Shown one piece after another: positions 25,786 to 35,211 of a DNA stretch of 64,000 nt. The translations under genes were made by a program, and so were the position numbers. The notes under the pieces were generated by a model. The model was not told the origin of the DNA, ran no database searches, and worked only from the letters and a program-made list of their open reading frames with translations. Every line of letters starts with the position of its first letter. Positions within the stretch are counted from its first letter, which is position 1. Source of the stretch: G965237725 sp965237725 (lineage in GTDB: Bacteria > Pseudomonadota > Gammaproteobacteria > Arenicellales > Poriferihabitantaceae). Location of the stretch: contig OZ250151.1 in the NCBI GenBank assembly GCA_965237725.1, forward strand, positions 3,348,001 to 3,412,000. Direction: 5' to 3'.

Positions 25786-26737
25786 GATAAACGATCACTG
25801 GATTTTATTAATCATAAGTCTGTCCGGTAAGGCCGGAGCGACGCGAATGCGGATTTGGCGTGGGCTTAAATCCTGTGGGGCCGGGGCACTTAGGGACGGT
25901 GTTTACGTTTTACCTGATAGCGATACCACACAGGCACATTATTCTAGTCAGGCTGAGCGGGTACGAGAAGCCGGTGGTAGCGCTCATATTGTCCACTGGC
26001 ATCCGGACACGGATGCAGTAAACAATGAAATAACCCAGTTATTTAACCGCGACGAGCAGTATTTGCGATGGCAAGGGTTGGCCCAGGATCTAGATACAAA
26101 TTTAAAACAAATAACCAGGACACATGCGAATAAATCAAAAGGAGATTTAAAACAACAATTACAGACCATCACCGATATCGATTTTTTCCCAGGGGTGGCT
26201 CAACAATCGGCAGTTAATTTAATGGAGAGAATTTCACTCAAACTCAAAGGCTTGAACCCATCTGATCAAACCCGAGTTCCCGCAACCCAGGTTGATCAAT
26301 TGAACATGAGTCAGTTTCAACGCAGGACATGGGCGACCCTATGGGATTTTTCACTCGATCGAATTGCGTCAGCCTGGTTAATCAGGAGTTGCATAGATAA
26401 TCACGCCCGATTCTTCTGGATCGAATCAAGTTCAAGTATTGATAGAGATACCATCGGTTTCGGTTTTGATGGGGGGCAGTTTAGAAACAGAGATGATCAA
26501 ACAACATTTGATGTTTTGGTTAAAAGTTTTCACCTGGATGAAGATCCCGCTCTGGAAAAAATCAGAGAAATGATCCACGCTATGAGTATGGGTGGGATAC
26601 CACCACCTGAAGCCGCCGGGATCAATGCGGTAATACACGGACTCGATGTACGTTGCAAAAATCGGGATCAGTTTTTCGATTGCGCTTGCGATGTATTTGA
26701 TGGGTTATTCTCATCATTGGTGGAGGAAAGGGCTTAG
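25784..26737 (+). CDS. chrB: chromate resistance protein ChrB-like
   Basis: Protein of 317 residues with both ChrB parts: an N-terminal domain (W-I-L-L-I-I-S-L-S-G-K ... R-I-W-R-G-L-K-S-C-G-A-G-A-L-R-D-G-V-Y-V-L-P) and a C-terminal domain (S-L-D-R-I-A-S-A-W-L-I ... F-D-G-G-Q-F ... H-G-L-D). ChrB is a regulator or helper of chromate resistance and usually precedes the ChrA efflux pump. No chrA lies here, so this may act in another metal or oxyanion response. The ATG at 25784 fits the family N-terminus despite lacking a ribosome site. Confidence 0.85.
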   Translation: MINDHWILLIISLSGKAGATRMRIWRGLKSCGAGALRDGVYVLPDSDTTQAHYSSQAERVREAGGSAHIVHWHPDTDAVNNEITQLFNRDEQYLRWQGLAQDLDTNLKQITRTHANKSKGDLKQQLQTITDIDFFPGVAQQSAVNLMERISLKLKGLNPSDQTRVPATQVDQLNMSQFQRRTWATLWDFSLDRIASAWLIRSCIDNHARFFWIESSSSIDRDTIGFGFDGGQFRNRDDQTTFDVLVKSFHLDEDPALEKIREMIHAMSMGGIPPPEAAGINAVIHGLDVRCKNRDQFFDCACDVFDGLFSSLVEERA

Positions 26738-26845
26738 TCCGGATTTCCCTTTCACATGGCTAATCCAGAAATAATGCCAGAATAAATGTGTGCGCTCATG
26801 GGATTCACGTAGAATTAGTGAATCGTTAATAATTAAATATTGTAA

Positions 26846-28801
26846 ATGAGTGAATTTTCAAATTTACTTTCACCCCTGCAAATCGGCCCCATAGAGGTAC
26901 GCAATCGGGTGCTGGTATCCGCCCATGTTCCAGGATTTGCAAAAGACAATAAACCCGGTGAGGAATATGTCAACTATCACCGCCAATATGCGCTAGGCGG
27001 TGTGGGCATGCAGATTACCGGCGGCACACCGATTCACGAGTCCGGCATGCTCGGCGCAACTGGCGATGCCTTGTGGAATTTAAACGATGACATCATTCCT
27101 GGTTATCAACGTCTTGCAGATGCCGTGCATCAGGAAGGCGGGCGGATTCTTGCCCAGCTTGCACACAGCGCAGGCACGGTATTGATAAATCAACCCGGAA
27201 GAGAAAGTTGGTCGGCGTCACCCATTCGGTCTCAGACGACGGGGAACATTTCCCATGAAATGAGCGTCGCTGAGATTCATGAAGTGATTGATGCTTATGC
27301 CGCTGGAGCGCGCCGGGTAGTTAAGGGCGAGATGGATGGAGTAGAGATTCTTGGCGCGTTCGGATTCCTGCCCCAGGCTTTTCTTTCACCTTTGAGCAAC
27401 TGGCGTGAAGATGAGTATGGCGGTAGCCTGGAAAATCGAATGCGATTTCTGGTCGAAGTGTTGAGTGAGGTTCGCACACAACTAGGCAAAGACAAGATTC
27501 TCGGTGTTCGCTTGCCAGGGGATGAGTACGAGACTGGCGGGCTCGATCTGAAACAAATGAAAGTGGTGTGCACTTGCTTAAGTGATTCGGGTTTGGTTGA
27601 TTATATTAATGTCATCGCCCACACAAACTTTACTCATAGTGGGCGTTCCCGTCACTGGGCACCAACTCCCGCCCCCCATGGACTGTTTGTTGATCTCGCC
27701 GCAGCAATCAAGTCGGTGGTGAATGTGCCGGTTTTTGCGGTTGGTCGAATCACAGATCCAAGGCATGCTGAAAAAATTATCGCTGAGGGAAAAGCGGATA
27801 TGGTTGGAATGACCCGGGCACATATTTGTGATCCAGATATTGTCAGTAAAATTAAACGCAATGCGCTGGCCCAAATTCGCCCCTGTGTTGGTGCAAATAC
27901 CTGCATCGCCAACCGCTATGCCGGCAAAACCCTTCGCTGTATGCACAGCCCACAGGCGGCCACTCCCGGTCATATTGTTAAAACTACTCAGTGGGTCAAA
28001 AAAGTTGTGGTTATCGGCGCAGGCCCCGGAGGACTGGAAGTGGCCCGTGTTTGCGCGGAGCGCGGTCACCATGTATCGGTGCATGAGGGAAATAACTATG
28101 CGGGGGGGCAACTGGCATTGTGGGCACGCTCACATTCCATGAAAGAGCTAGGGAAAATTATTGAATGGCGGCTCAGTGAATTCAAACGACTGGGTGTGGA
28201 ATTAATTCTGGAATCCAGAATTGAACCCACGGCCCTAGGACAATTTAATGCCGATGCGATTGTCGTGGCCACAGGTTCAATAGATCGATTGAATAGTTAT
28301 TCAGGTACAGAAAAAATTGCGCAGATGACGCCCCACGATTTGCTTCGGGGTGAAAGCGTAAAGGCCAATAACGCCATAGTTATCAGTGATGGCCGTGGGC
28401 AGGCCGGGCTGGTAGCGGCAGAATGGTTATTGCATCTTGGTGCATCGGTGGAATTGATTACGTCTGATTATGCGGTGGCCGCCGATCTCGATCCCACCCA
28501 TCGAAATGCCTGGTATGAACGTCTGGGGAAACTGGGCGCCTTCCTCACGCCGAGATCTGAAATCGATCATGGGAATAAAAATTCTGTGACATTAAGAGAT
28601 GTATTTTCAGAACAAACCGTCGTACGCAAGCAAATTGATTTAATTGTGGATTGGAGTGGTTGCCGGGTTAATGATGAATTGTTGCGAACATCAAGCCATA
28701 AAAAGGACAACATCGAATGGCATGCCATCGGAGATTGTGTTTCACCGCGTAATGTTGAGGTTGCCATGGCAGAAGCGGCCAGGGTAGGTGAAGCAATTTA
28801 G
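26846..28801 (+). CDS. NADH:flavin oxidoreductase, N-demethylase type (DgcA dimethylglycine / stachydrine demethylase-like)
   Basis: Protein of 651 residues: an N-terminal Old Yellow Enzyme barrel (1-350; FMN-binding L-L-S-P-L-Q-I-G, A-Q-L-A-H-S-A-G), a cluster segment R-P-C-V-G-A-N-T-C-I-A-N-R near 347, and C-terminal FAD/NAD domains (V-V-I-G-A-G-P-G-G-L-E near 390). The C-V-G-A form, with Ala where related enzymes have a cluster Cys, is shared by dimethylglycine and proline-betaine demethylases. It likely strips methyl groups from a methylated amine. The dimethylglycine dehydrogenase-like gene 1.8 kb downstream supports this. Confidence 0.8.
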   Translation: MSEFSNLLSPLQIGPIEVRNRVLVSAHVPGFAKDNKPGEEYVNYHRQYALGGVGMQITGGTPIHESGMLGATGDALWNLNDDIIPGYQRLADAVHQEGGRILAQLAHSAGTVLINQPGRESWSASPIRSQTTGNISHEMSVAEIHEVIDAYAAGARRVVKGEMDGVEILGAFGFLPQAFLSPLSNWREDEYGGSLENRMRFLVEVLSEVRTQLGKDKILGVRLPGDEYETGGLDLKQMKVVCTCLSDSGLVDYINVIAHTNFTHSGRSRHWAPTPAPHGLFVDLAAAIKSVVNVPVFAVGRITDPRHAEKIIAEGKADMVGMTRAHICDPDIVSKIKRNALAQIRPCVGANTCIANRYAGKTLRCMHSPQAATPGHIVKTTQWVKKVVVIGAGPGGLEVARVCAERGHHVSVHEGNNYAGGQLALWARSHSMKELGKIIEWRLSEFKRLGVELILESRIEPTALGQFNADAIVVATGSIDRLNSYSGTEKIAQMTPHDLLRGESVKANNAIVISDGRGQAGLVAAEWLLHLGASVELITSDYAVAADLDPTHRNAWYERLGKLGAFLTPRSEIDHGNKNSVTLRDVFSEQTVVRKQIDLIVDWSGCRVNDELLRTSSHKKDNIEWHAIGDCVSPRNVEVAMAEAARVGEAI

Positions 28802-28838
28802 TTTATCTCGTTTTGTATCTTTAAAAATGACCTGGGAC

Positions 28839-29534
28839 TCAAAAATTAATAATAGATATTCCACTAACCAGGATATGCCGATTGTCCCACACACCGCCAA
28901 ATTTCTGGGACTGCAATCGATAACCTAATTTAAATTTTGTGTTTTTTGTTATTGAACGACTAATCCCAAAGGTTAGCCAGTTGACGGTAAAGTCATTGTC
29001 GGTGAATTCATAGAAAAACTCCTCGGAAATATAGGGGGTCAGCGAGTCGCCAAGTACTTTATAGGGCGCAGTCCAGACCGATTCATTGCGGTATCGAATA
29101 TGGTCGTTGGCATCGCCTTCAAAATACCGAAATTCCAGTCTATGGCGATTTCGAAAAACCCATTCACCCATTTTCCCCCTATAGGCCAAATTGATATGGG
29201 GCCGGTATTCCTGGCGCCAGCCAGACCTTAGTTTGAGATAGGCCTGCCGATAACCTGCTTCGAAAGACCATTTTGGATTGAGCTTGTATCCAATGTTGGC
29301 ATCGACATAGCCGAAAAACAAATCACTAAAGCCATCACGAGTCACCAGATTTCCGCGGCTAACAAAATAGCGATGGTCGTCTAGCTTGTCGCGGTAGAAA
29401 AAATTGTGGCTTGTACCAGTATCCGCCTTTGCAAATGATAAACTTGCCAGAAGTAACGTTAAAAATAAAATTGCAGTTTTCAATCTTAAAAAAGCCAGGT
29501 AAGAAAAAGTAGCCGGATTATGACCTATTTTCAT
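28839..29534 (-). CDS. DUF2490-type outer-membrane beta-barrel protein
   Basis: Protein of 231 residues with a signal peptide (hydrophobic run near 19-34, then S-F-A-K-A-D) and alternating aromatic beta strands such as F-E-A-G-Y-R-Q-A-Y and R-H-R-L-E-F-R-Y-F, ending in I-I-N-F, a C-terminal aromatic typical of outer-membrane barrels. The pattern fits DUF2490, whose function is unknown. It converges with the flavin oxidoreductase and is divergent from the DMT transporter. Confidence 0.7.
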   Translation of the reverse strand: MKIGHNPATFSYLAFLRLKTAILFLTLLLASLSFAKADTGTSHNFFYRDKLDDHRYFVSRGNLVTRDGFSDLFFGYVDANIGYKLNPKWSFEAGYRQAYLKLRSGWRQEYRPHINLAYRGKMGEWVFRNRHRLEFRYFEGDANDHIRYRNESVWTAPYKVLGDSLTPYISEEFFYEFTDNDFTVNWLTFGISRSITKNTKFKLGYRLQSQKFGGVWDNRHILVSGISIINF

Positions 29535-29603
29535 AACACAATAAAAATTTCGGTTTTATGAAGCGCCCAAGATCAAATAGCCCAGGATCAAATATTTAGG
29601 ACA

Positions 29604-30452
29604 ATGGAAGCGAGCATTGCACTGATTGTTCTGACCGCGGCTTTGTTCCACGCAACGTGGAATGCCACGGTTAAATCGGGTAAAGATTCTTTAATCACGT
29701 TGACCGGCGTCAATGTGGCAACGGGCTGTATTGCCTTGCCCATTGCTTTCATGGTCGGCCTGCCTTCATCGGAAAGCTGGCCATATTTGATTGCATCAGC
29801 AATTCTGCATTTCGGATATTACATCGCCCTCAGCGAAGCTTATCGATTTGGTGATTTTTCCCAGGCCTATCCCATTGCAAGAGGAACAGCCCCAATTATC
29901 GTTACGCTGTATGGGGTATTTGTCCTAGGAGAGATATTGTCGCTGTTCGAAACTTTGTCGTTAATCGGTATAATCGCAGGGCTACTCATTTTTGTTACCA
30001 GGGGTTTTGGTCGGGTAGTACAGGATAAGCACGCCTTGTTTGCTGCGTTGGCTACATCGGCATTTATCGGCGGATATACCATAGTTGACGGGATCGGCGG
30101 CAGGCTGTCTGAAAATGTGCCTGGGTATATGGTTTGGCTGTCCATTCTGGACGCAGTGCCGATATTGATTTATACAACCCTGAAAAGAAATGTATCCCAG
30201 GTGATGACCCTTTGCAAAGAATGGAAAATTTTGTTAGTTGGTGGCGCCCTGGCCTTGAGTTCTTATTCCATGGTGGTTTGGTCAATGACCCAGGCGCCGA
30301 TCCCCCTGGTATCGGCCTTGCGGGAAACTTCGATAATTATTGCCGCATTAATTGGTGCCTTTTATTTCAAAGAACCATCTGGCAAGCGAAGAATTATTGC
30401 GTCCATTGTGATTTTTTTGAGCGTTGTACTGCTGGCATTCGATAGCAATTGA
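29604..30452 (+). CDS. EamA-family (DMT superfamily) membrane transporter
   Basis: Protein of 282 residues with ten hydrophobic helices in two EamA repeats; opening A-L-I-V-L-T-A-A-L-F-H-A-T-W-N-A and Y-P-I-A-R-G-T-A-P near 91 are typical of the second family branch. The substrate is unknown. It is 116 bases before the dimethylglycine dehydrogenase-like gene on the same strand and could move a related methylated amine or amino acid. Confidence 0.85.
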   Translation: MEASIALIVLTAALFHATWNATVKSGKDSLITLTGVNVATGCIALPIAFMVGLPSSESWPYLIASAILHFGYYIALSEAYRFGDFSQAYPIARGTAPIIVTLYGVFVLGEILSLFETLSLIGIIAGLLIFVTRGFGRVVQDKHALFAALATSAFIGGYTIVDGIGGRLSENVPGYMVWLSILDAVPILIYTTLKRNVSQVMTLCKEWKILLVGGALALSSYSMVVWSMTQAPIPLVSALRETSIIIAALIGAFYFKEPSGKRRIIASIVIFLSVVLLAFDSN

Positions 30453-30568
30453 CTGGTTAGTTAATAACAAAATTTTATCCCAATGCTATTGATCTGCTGT
30501 ATTACCTGAGTATATTCTGCGGCGCTCAACGTTTTAATTTAATTACTATCAATTTAGAGAATTCATAA

Positions 30569-33028
30569 ATGGCATCAGACATCCCAGGAAAAGCAAGCGC
30601 GGTAATTATTGGTGGCGGGGTAACCGGCGCGAGTGTGGCGTATCATCTGGCGAAACTTGGCTGGAATGACGTTGTGTTACTCGAACGTATGCAATTCAGT
30701 TGCGGTACCACATGGCATGCGGCGGGGTTAATTGGCACCATGCGGGCCAACGAAAGCCATGCCAAGCTAACCGAATATTCGATGTCGCTATTGGGTGAAA
30801 TCGAGAAAGAAACGGGTCAATCTACCGGATTCAAGCAGGTAGGATCATTGTCTATCGCCCATAGTGAAGCACGATTCGAAGAATTGAAGCGGGTGGCGGC
30901 TATGAATAATGCCTTTGGGGTTACCCAGGTGGACATGTTGACCCCGGATGAAGTGAAGGAAAAGTATTCGTTTCTCGAAACCGGTGATTTATTGGGTGGA
31001 AGCTGGGTCGCTCACGATGGCTATGCCAGCCCGGTTGATGTGACCGCGGGTTATATCAAGGGCGCGCGGATGCGTGGGGCGCTGTGTCTGGAAGGGGTAA
31101 AAGTCACCAATATTACCCAGGCCAATGGCAAGGTGAGCGGTGTTGAAACCGCCCAGGGCCTGATTGAAACCGACTATGTGGTTAACTGTGCCGGGCTATG
31201 GGCACGAGACTTGGGTAAGCTGGCGGGGGTCAATATTCCACTCCACGCCGCGGAACATTATTATGCGGTTACCGAGAAGTTGGATAACTTGCCGCTGGAT
31301 TTGCCGGTAATGCGGGATCATGACAAATGTGCATATTACAAACAGGATGCGGGTAGTTTGCTGGTGGGTCAGTTTGAACCCAATGCCGTACCCTGGGGTC
31401 AGGACGGCGTTCCCGAAGATTTTTGTTTTGATGAAATTGAAGGCCATTTCGATGAGCAAATGATGCCAGTTCTGGAGCAGGCCATGGAACGCGTGCCCAT
31501 GTTACAGGATGTGGGTTGGCGAAAATTTTTCTGCGGTCCTGAGAGTTTCACCCCGGACGATCAGTTCCACATCGGTGAAGCGCCGGAATTAAAAAACTTC
31601 TTTGTCGGCGCTGGTTTGAATTCTGTGGGTATACAAAGCTCGGGCGGGTTGGGCAAGGCCCTGGCGGAATGGATCGACAAAGGCTATTCACCGCTGGATC
31701 TGTGGGGCAATGATATTCGCAGGATGTATAGTTTTCAGGGTACCCAGCAATATATTCAAAATCGGGTGAGCGAAACCCTGGGATTATTGTATGACAACCA
31801 TTATCCATTCAAGCAAATGGAAACTTCGCGCAATGTTCGCCACTCGCCTATCCATGAGCGCCTGGTGGAACGCAATGCCTGTTTTGGTGAGGCTGCGGGC
31901 TGGGAGCGCCCAAACTGGTTTGCGCCTAAGGGCGTGGAGCCAAAATACGAATATAGTTTTGGCAAACAAAACTGGTTTGAATACTCTGCTAACGAGCATA
32001 GAGGATTTCGTGAAAATGTTGGGATGTTTGATCAAAGCAGCTTTTCCAAGTATCTGGTTCAGGGCAAAGATGCCTGCAAGGTGATGCAAAGAATCAGCTC
32101 GGCCAATGTGGATGTGGAGAAAGGCAAAATGGTCTACACCCACTGGCTTAACGATCGGGGTGGCATTGAAGCTGATTTGACCGTAACCCGCCTCGAAGAA
32201 AATAAATATCTGGTAGTGAGTGGGGCTGGGGTGACCAACAAAGACTTGAACTGGCTGGCACGAAACACACCGGACGATGCATTTTGTACGGTTACCGATG
32301 TGACCAATAGCTGGGCGGTGCTTGGGGTGATGGGCCCAAAAAGTCGCGATGTTCTCACCGATGCCCTTAAGATCGATATGAGTACCGCCGCTTTCCCATT
32401 TGGCGCCTCCAGGGATATAGAAATTGGTTGTGCCGTAGGCCGTGCGGCCAGAGTGTCATTTGTTGGCGAGCTTGGCTGGGAGATTTATATTCCCACAGAT
32501 ATGGCCAGGCATGGATTTGATACCCTGTGGGCTGCGGGTGAAAAATATGGCATGACTATGGCCGGGCTACATTCCCTGGACAGTGGACGAATTGAAAAGA
32601 AATTCATTCACTTCGGCCACGACGTCGCCGACGAAGACACGCCACTGGAATGTGGGCTTGGGTTTGTTTGTGACCTGGACAAATCTATTCCCTTTATTGG
32701 ACACGATGCCATTGCCAAACAAAAAGAAACCGGTAGCTGGAAGGGAAAGAGAATGGTTCAGTTTCTGCTCCAGGATCCCGAAGCCATGCTTTATCATCAT
32801 GAGCCCATTTTGCGAGACGGCGAATTGGTAGGACATCTAACCTCGGGAAATTATGGCCATACTTTGGGCGGATCCATTGGCATGGGTTATGTCTATCATG
32901 AACCTGGAATCGATGCGGATTATATTGGTTCTGGAAAATTTGAAATCGATGTGGCTGGTGTGAATGTCTCAGCGAAAGCAAGTCTGAGCGCAATGTATGA
33001 CCCCAAGGCTGAGCGAATGCGGGGTTAG
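30569..33028 (+). CDS. FAD-dependent dimethylglycine/sarcosine dehydrogenase family protein with GcvT domain
   Basis: Protein of 819 residues. Residues 1-370 are a DAO-type FAD domain (V-I-I-G-G-G-V-T-G-A-S) with T-T-W-H-A-A-G, where His50 fits the covalent flavin site of dimethylglycine dehydrogenase. A linker follows, and 440-819 are a GcvT/aminomethyltransferase-like domain with its C-terminal barrel (G-E-L-G-W-E, D-S-G-R-I-E-K). The enzyme oxidises N-methyl groups and passes formaldehyde to tetrahydrofolate. A cupin gene follows after 23 bases. Confidence 0.88.
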   Translation: MASDIPGKASAVIIGGGVTGASVAYHLAKLGWNDVVLLERMQFSCGTTWHAAGLIGTMRANESHAKLTEYSMSLLGEIEKETGQSTGFKQVGSLSIAHSEARFEELKRVAAMNNAFGVTQVDMLTPDEVKEKYSFLETGDLLGGSWVAHDGYASPVDVTAGYIKGARMRGALCLEGVKVTNITQANGKVSGVETAQGLIETDYVVNCAGLWARDLGKLAGVNIPLHAAEHYYAVTEKLDNLPLDLPVMRDHDKCAYYKQDAGSLLVGQFEPNAVPWGQDGVPEDFCFDEIEGHFDEQMMPVLEQAMERVPMLQDVGWRKFFCGPESFTPDDQFHIGEAPELKNFFVGAGLNSVGIQSSGGLGKALAEWIDKGYSPLDLWGNDIRRMYSFQGTQQYIQNRVSETLGLLYDNHYPFKQMETSRNVRHSPIHERLVERNACFGEAAGWERPNWFAPKGVEPKYEYSFGKQNWFEYSANEHRGFRENVGMFDQSSFSKYLVQGKDACKVMQRISSANVDVEKGKMVYTHWLNDRGGIEADLTVTRLEENKYLVVSGAGVTNKDLNWLARNTPDDAFCTVTDVTNSWAVLGVMGPKSRDVLTDALKIDMSTAAFPFGASRDIEIGCAVGRAARVSFVGELGWEIYIPTDMARHGFDTLWAAGEKYGMTMAGLHSLDSGRIEKKFIHFGHDVADEDTPLECGLGFVCDLDKSIPFIGHDAIAKQKETGSWKGKRMVQFLLQDPEAMLYHHEPILRDGELVGHLTSGNYGHTLGGSIGMGYVYHEPGIDADYIGSGKFEIDVAGVNVSAKASLSAMYDPKAERMRG

Positions 33029-33051
33029 CGCCCAAGCAGTGTGCAACGGGT

Positions 33052-33444
33052 TTGATTGAATCTTTGGAACATCCCGCGATCTATAGCGACTCGAAAGATG
33101 AGTTTTACATCGACGAAGGCTGTTTCATAACCGAGCTGTTAAATTCTTCAGCCGATCCCAATGTTTCCATCGCGCGAGCCAGGGTTGAACCCGGGGTCAC
33201 TACGCGGTGGCATCGACTCCAGGGTATCGAAGAGCGTTATGTAATTTTAGAAGGCTCAGCAAGGGTAGACGTCGGCGAACTTGTTCAGGATGTGGGGCCG
33301 GGAGACGTGGTTGTCATCCCAGCCATGTGCAGACAACGGATTTGTAGTACATCAGAGTCGGATCTGATATTTCTGGCCATATGTTCTCCCAGATTTATAC
33401 CAGAGGCATATGAGGATATAGATTCCGCATCAAGTGCGGAATGA
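33052..33444 (+). CDS. cupin-domain protein
   Basis: Protein of 130 residues, starting at TTG 33052 directly after the dehydrogenase. One cupin barrel is seen: R-A-R-V-E-P-G-V-T-T-R-W-H-R-L-Q-G-I-E-E-R-Y-V-I at about 43-66, then G-P-G-D-V-V-V-I-P-A. The usual His-x-His pair is reduced to one His, so metal binding may be altered. Its last codons (D-S-A-S-S-A-E) are encoded by a REP-like hairpin. It may bind the product or act as a lyase/isomerase; function is unknown. Confidence 0.75.
   Translation: MIESLEHPAIYSDSKDEFYIDEGCFITELLNSSADPNVSIARARVEPGVTTRWHRLQGIEERYVILEGSARVDVGELVQDVGPGDVVVIPAMCRQRICSTSESDLIFLAICSPRFIPEAYEDIDSASSAE
33422..33442. repeat. REP-like hairpin forming the 3' end of the cupin gene
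   Basis: ATTCCGCA - TCAAG - TGCGGAAT followed by GACGG is a perfect 8-bp hairpin of the same ...GGAATGACGG family seen in the intergenic repeats. Here it overlaps the last codons and stop of the cupin gene, and may serve as transcript end protection. Confidence 0.6.
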
Positions 33445-33562
33445 CGGCCGGATCAAGTTTGGGATAGCGACGGATCAAGAATCGTTTGCAAAGGGATTAA
33501 TGCAAATTTTTTACAAAATCGTTTAATATAGATTTTCACCCAAAAATCGTAAGTTTTATCCA

Positions 33563-33838
33563 TTGAATACCGCAGCACAATTTCAAAAACGAAAGCTGGC
33601 AATCATCTTTTGGGTAGGGGCAATATTTTTGTGGATGCTGACGTTTATGGTTAATGAGAAGGTGCAACTCTGCTCAAACGAATATCTTTGGTGGGTTTTG
33701 GTTGCATTGGGGCCCGTTGGTATTTTTTTCTATTTGCGATACCGATGCCCAGCATGCGGCTTTTCTCCAGAACTGAATAAAAATGCCGGTGGAATAGATC
33801 CGGTAGAATGCCATAGCTGCGGCGCCAAACTAAAGTAA
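33563..33838 (+). CDS. small membrane protein with zinc-ribbon tail
   Basis: Protein of 91 residues, start TTG. Two transmembrane helices (about 12-28 and 40-57) are followed by a cytoplasmic R-C-P-A-C-G-F ... E-C-H-S-C-G-A-K zinc ribbon with two C-x2-C pairs. No family name is recognised. It lies between the cupin and a GNAT gene, 28 bases before the latter. Possibly a membrane sensor or assembly factor; no function is proposed. Confidence 0.55.
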   Translation: MNTAAQFQKRKLAIIFWVGAIFLWMLTFMVNEKVQLCSNEYLWWVLVALGPVGIFFYLRYRCPACGFSPELNKNAGGIDPVECHSCGAKLK

Positions 33839-33866
33839 TTTTAGATGCACCTGAAATATTTGGGAA

Positions 33867-34712
33867 ATGTTTAAATTAACAGAGCTCAATAAATTTAATC
33901 TGGCGACAGATAGATTTGACTTGCACCCTCTAATTGAATCAGACATGGACGAATTGAAGTTAATCATTTCAGATCCGGATGTGACCAAAGGTTTGCTTGG
34001 CGATATTTCAACGCCCCAACGACTTGATGATTCAGCCAGGGTTTGGATCACCCCCGGCGAATATTGGCAAAGAGAAAAGTTTGGTATTTGGACTGTACGA
34101 GATCGAAACGGCGAATTTGATAAAATAAATACTCTGCTGGGAGTGGTTGGTGCGGATGATCCCCTGCCCGATAAAGGAATTGGACCAGAAATGTTTTACT
34201 TCTTTTCCAGAGCTGTTTGGGGTAAGGGTGCAGCCCATGAAACCATGTCCTGCGTCCTGGAATATTTGTTTGACTCGCTTAATATGCCCACTGCAGATGC
34301 GTTAATATTTTCTGAATTAAATCCGGGATCGGTGAGGTTGGCGGAAAAATTAGGTATGCGGCAGTTTGGTCGAATGAATATAGTTGGCCATCACCTCAAT
34401 AGTAAAAAAGCAATAGAAACTATGGAATTTGATGTATGGCGTGTGGAAACAGCAGTCACCGAAAAACTGAATCAAACCCTGGAACATGCTGCCTTTCGAA
34501 TTGGGCAACTTTTGGGGGAAGGGGTTGGAGATGTAAATACAATGAGCAGCCAACTCAATCAGGCCTGCAATTCCCGTCCAGATTTCGATTCTTTAGAGCA
34601 ATCCGCAATGGCTTCATTGATTGAGTCAAAAATTAGAGAAGGAATGCAGGTGCCTGGATTTACCCAATACCGTGTTACCCGGGAACAATGGCTCCAAAAT
34701 TCGGATAGATAA
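33867..34712 (+). CDS. GNAT-family N-acetyltransferase (RimJ/RimL-like) with C-terminal extension
   Basis: Protein of 281 residues. Residues 12-185 fit the RimJ/RimL acetyltransferase pattern: L-A-T-D-R-F-D-L-H-P-L-I-E-S-D start, G-I-W-T-V-R-D, W-G-K-G-A-A-H-E-T-M CoA loop, and E-L-N-P-G-S-V-R-L-A-E-K-L-G-M. About 95 extra residues follow with no recognised domain. The acyl acceptor is unknown. It overlaps or abuts the next GNAT gene, so the two are likely cotranscribed. Confidence 0.8.
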   Translation: MFKLTELNKFNLATDRFDLHPLIESDMDELKLIISDPDVTKGLLGDISTPQRLDDSARVWITPGEYWQREKFGIWTVRDRNGEFDKINTLLGVVGADDPLPDKGIGPEMFYFFSRAVWGKGAAHETMSCVLEYLFDSLNMPTADALIFSELNPGSVRLAEKLGMRQFGRMNIVGHHLNSKKAIETMEFDVWRVETAVTEKLNQTLEHAAFRIGQLLGEGVGDVNTMSSQLNQACNSRPDFDSLEQSAMASLIESKIREGMQVPGFTQYRVTREQWLQNSDR

Positions 34713-34719
34713 TTTCAAG

Positions 34720-35151
34720 GTGAAAAAAATCAATAATCAGGTGAATATCAGAAAGTATCAAGATTCGGATCGACAAGCATTGATCGAGCTATGGGAAACT
34801 GTATTTCTTGACGATCCTCCCCATAACCAGCCCGATAGGGTGATCGATCTAAAGCTCGCTAACGATGACATGATTTTGGTTGCTGAATCCAACCATACCT
34901 TAATTGGTTCCTGTCTCGCTGGATACGACGGTCATCGGGGATGGCTCAATGCGGTTGCGGTGCAACCAAAGTTCCAACGCCGTGGCGTTGGAGAATTACT
35001 GGTCATCAGAGCTATGGGGATACTAAAAGAACTGGGTTGCATAAAGGTCAACTTGCAAATCAGGCCATCAAATATAGAGGTCATAAAATTTTATCAATCT
35101 TTGGGCTTTGAAATCGAAGAACGGGTAAATATGGGAAGGTTATTAATATAG
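34720..35151 (+). CDS. GNAT-family acetyltransferase (YpeA-like)
   Basis: The YpeA-like core begins at V-N-I-R-K-Y-Q-D-S-D; GTG at 34720 or 34741 are the best starts, and neither has a clear ribosome site. A longer ATG frame inside the previous gene (34621) would add an unrelated N-terminus. The motifs A-G-Y-D-G-H-R-G-W, V-A-V-Q-P-K-F-Q-R-R-G-V-G (CoA pyrophosphate loop) and F-Y-Q-S-L-G-F match the family. The substrate is unknown. Confidence 0.78.
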   Translation: MKKINNQVNIRKYQDSDRQALIELWETVFLDDPPHNQPDRVIDLKLANDDMILVAESNHTLIGSCLAGYDGHRGWLNAVAVQPKFQRRGVGELLVIRAMGILKELGCIKVNLQIRPSNIEVIKFYQSLGFEIEERVNMGRLLI

Positions 35152-35211
35152 AAATTTCTATGGCTATCGAAGTACTCCGGCCTTTCGCTGGCGCAGTGTA
35201 ACCGAGAACAA

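Noticed and set aside
30569..33028. Glycine riboswitch upstream of the GcvT-domain gene or the SHMT-like gene
   Set aside because: The leaders at 30453-30568 and 38519-38557 are short and show no tandem aptamer-like pairing.
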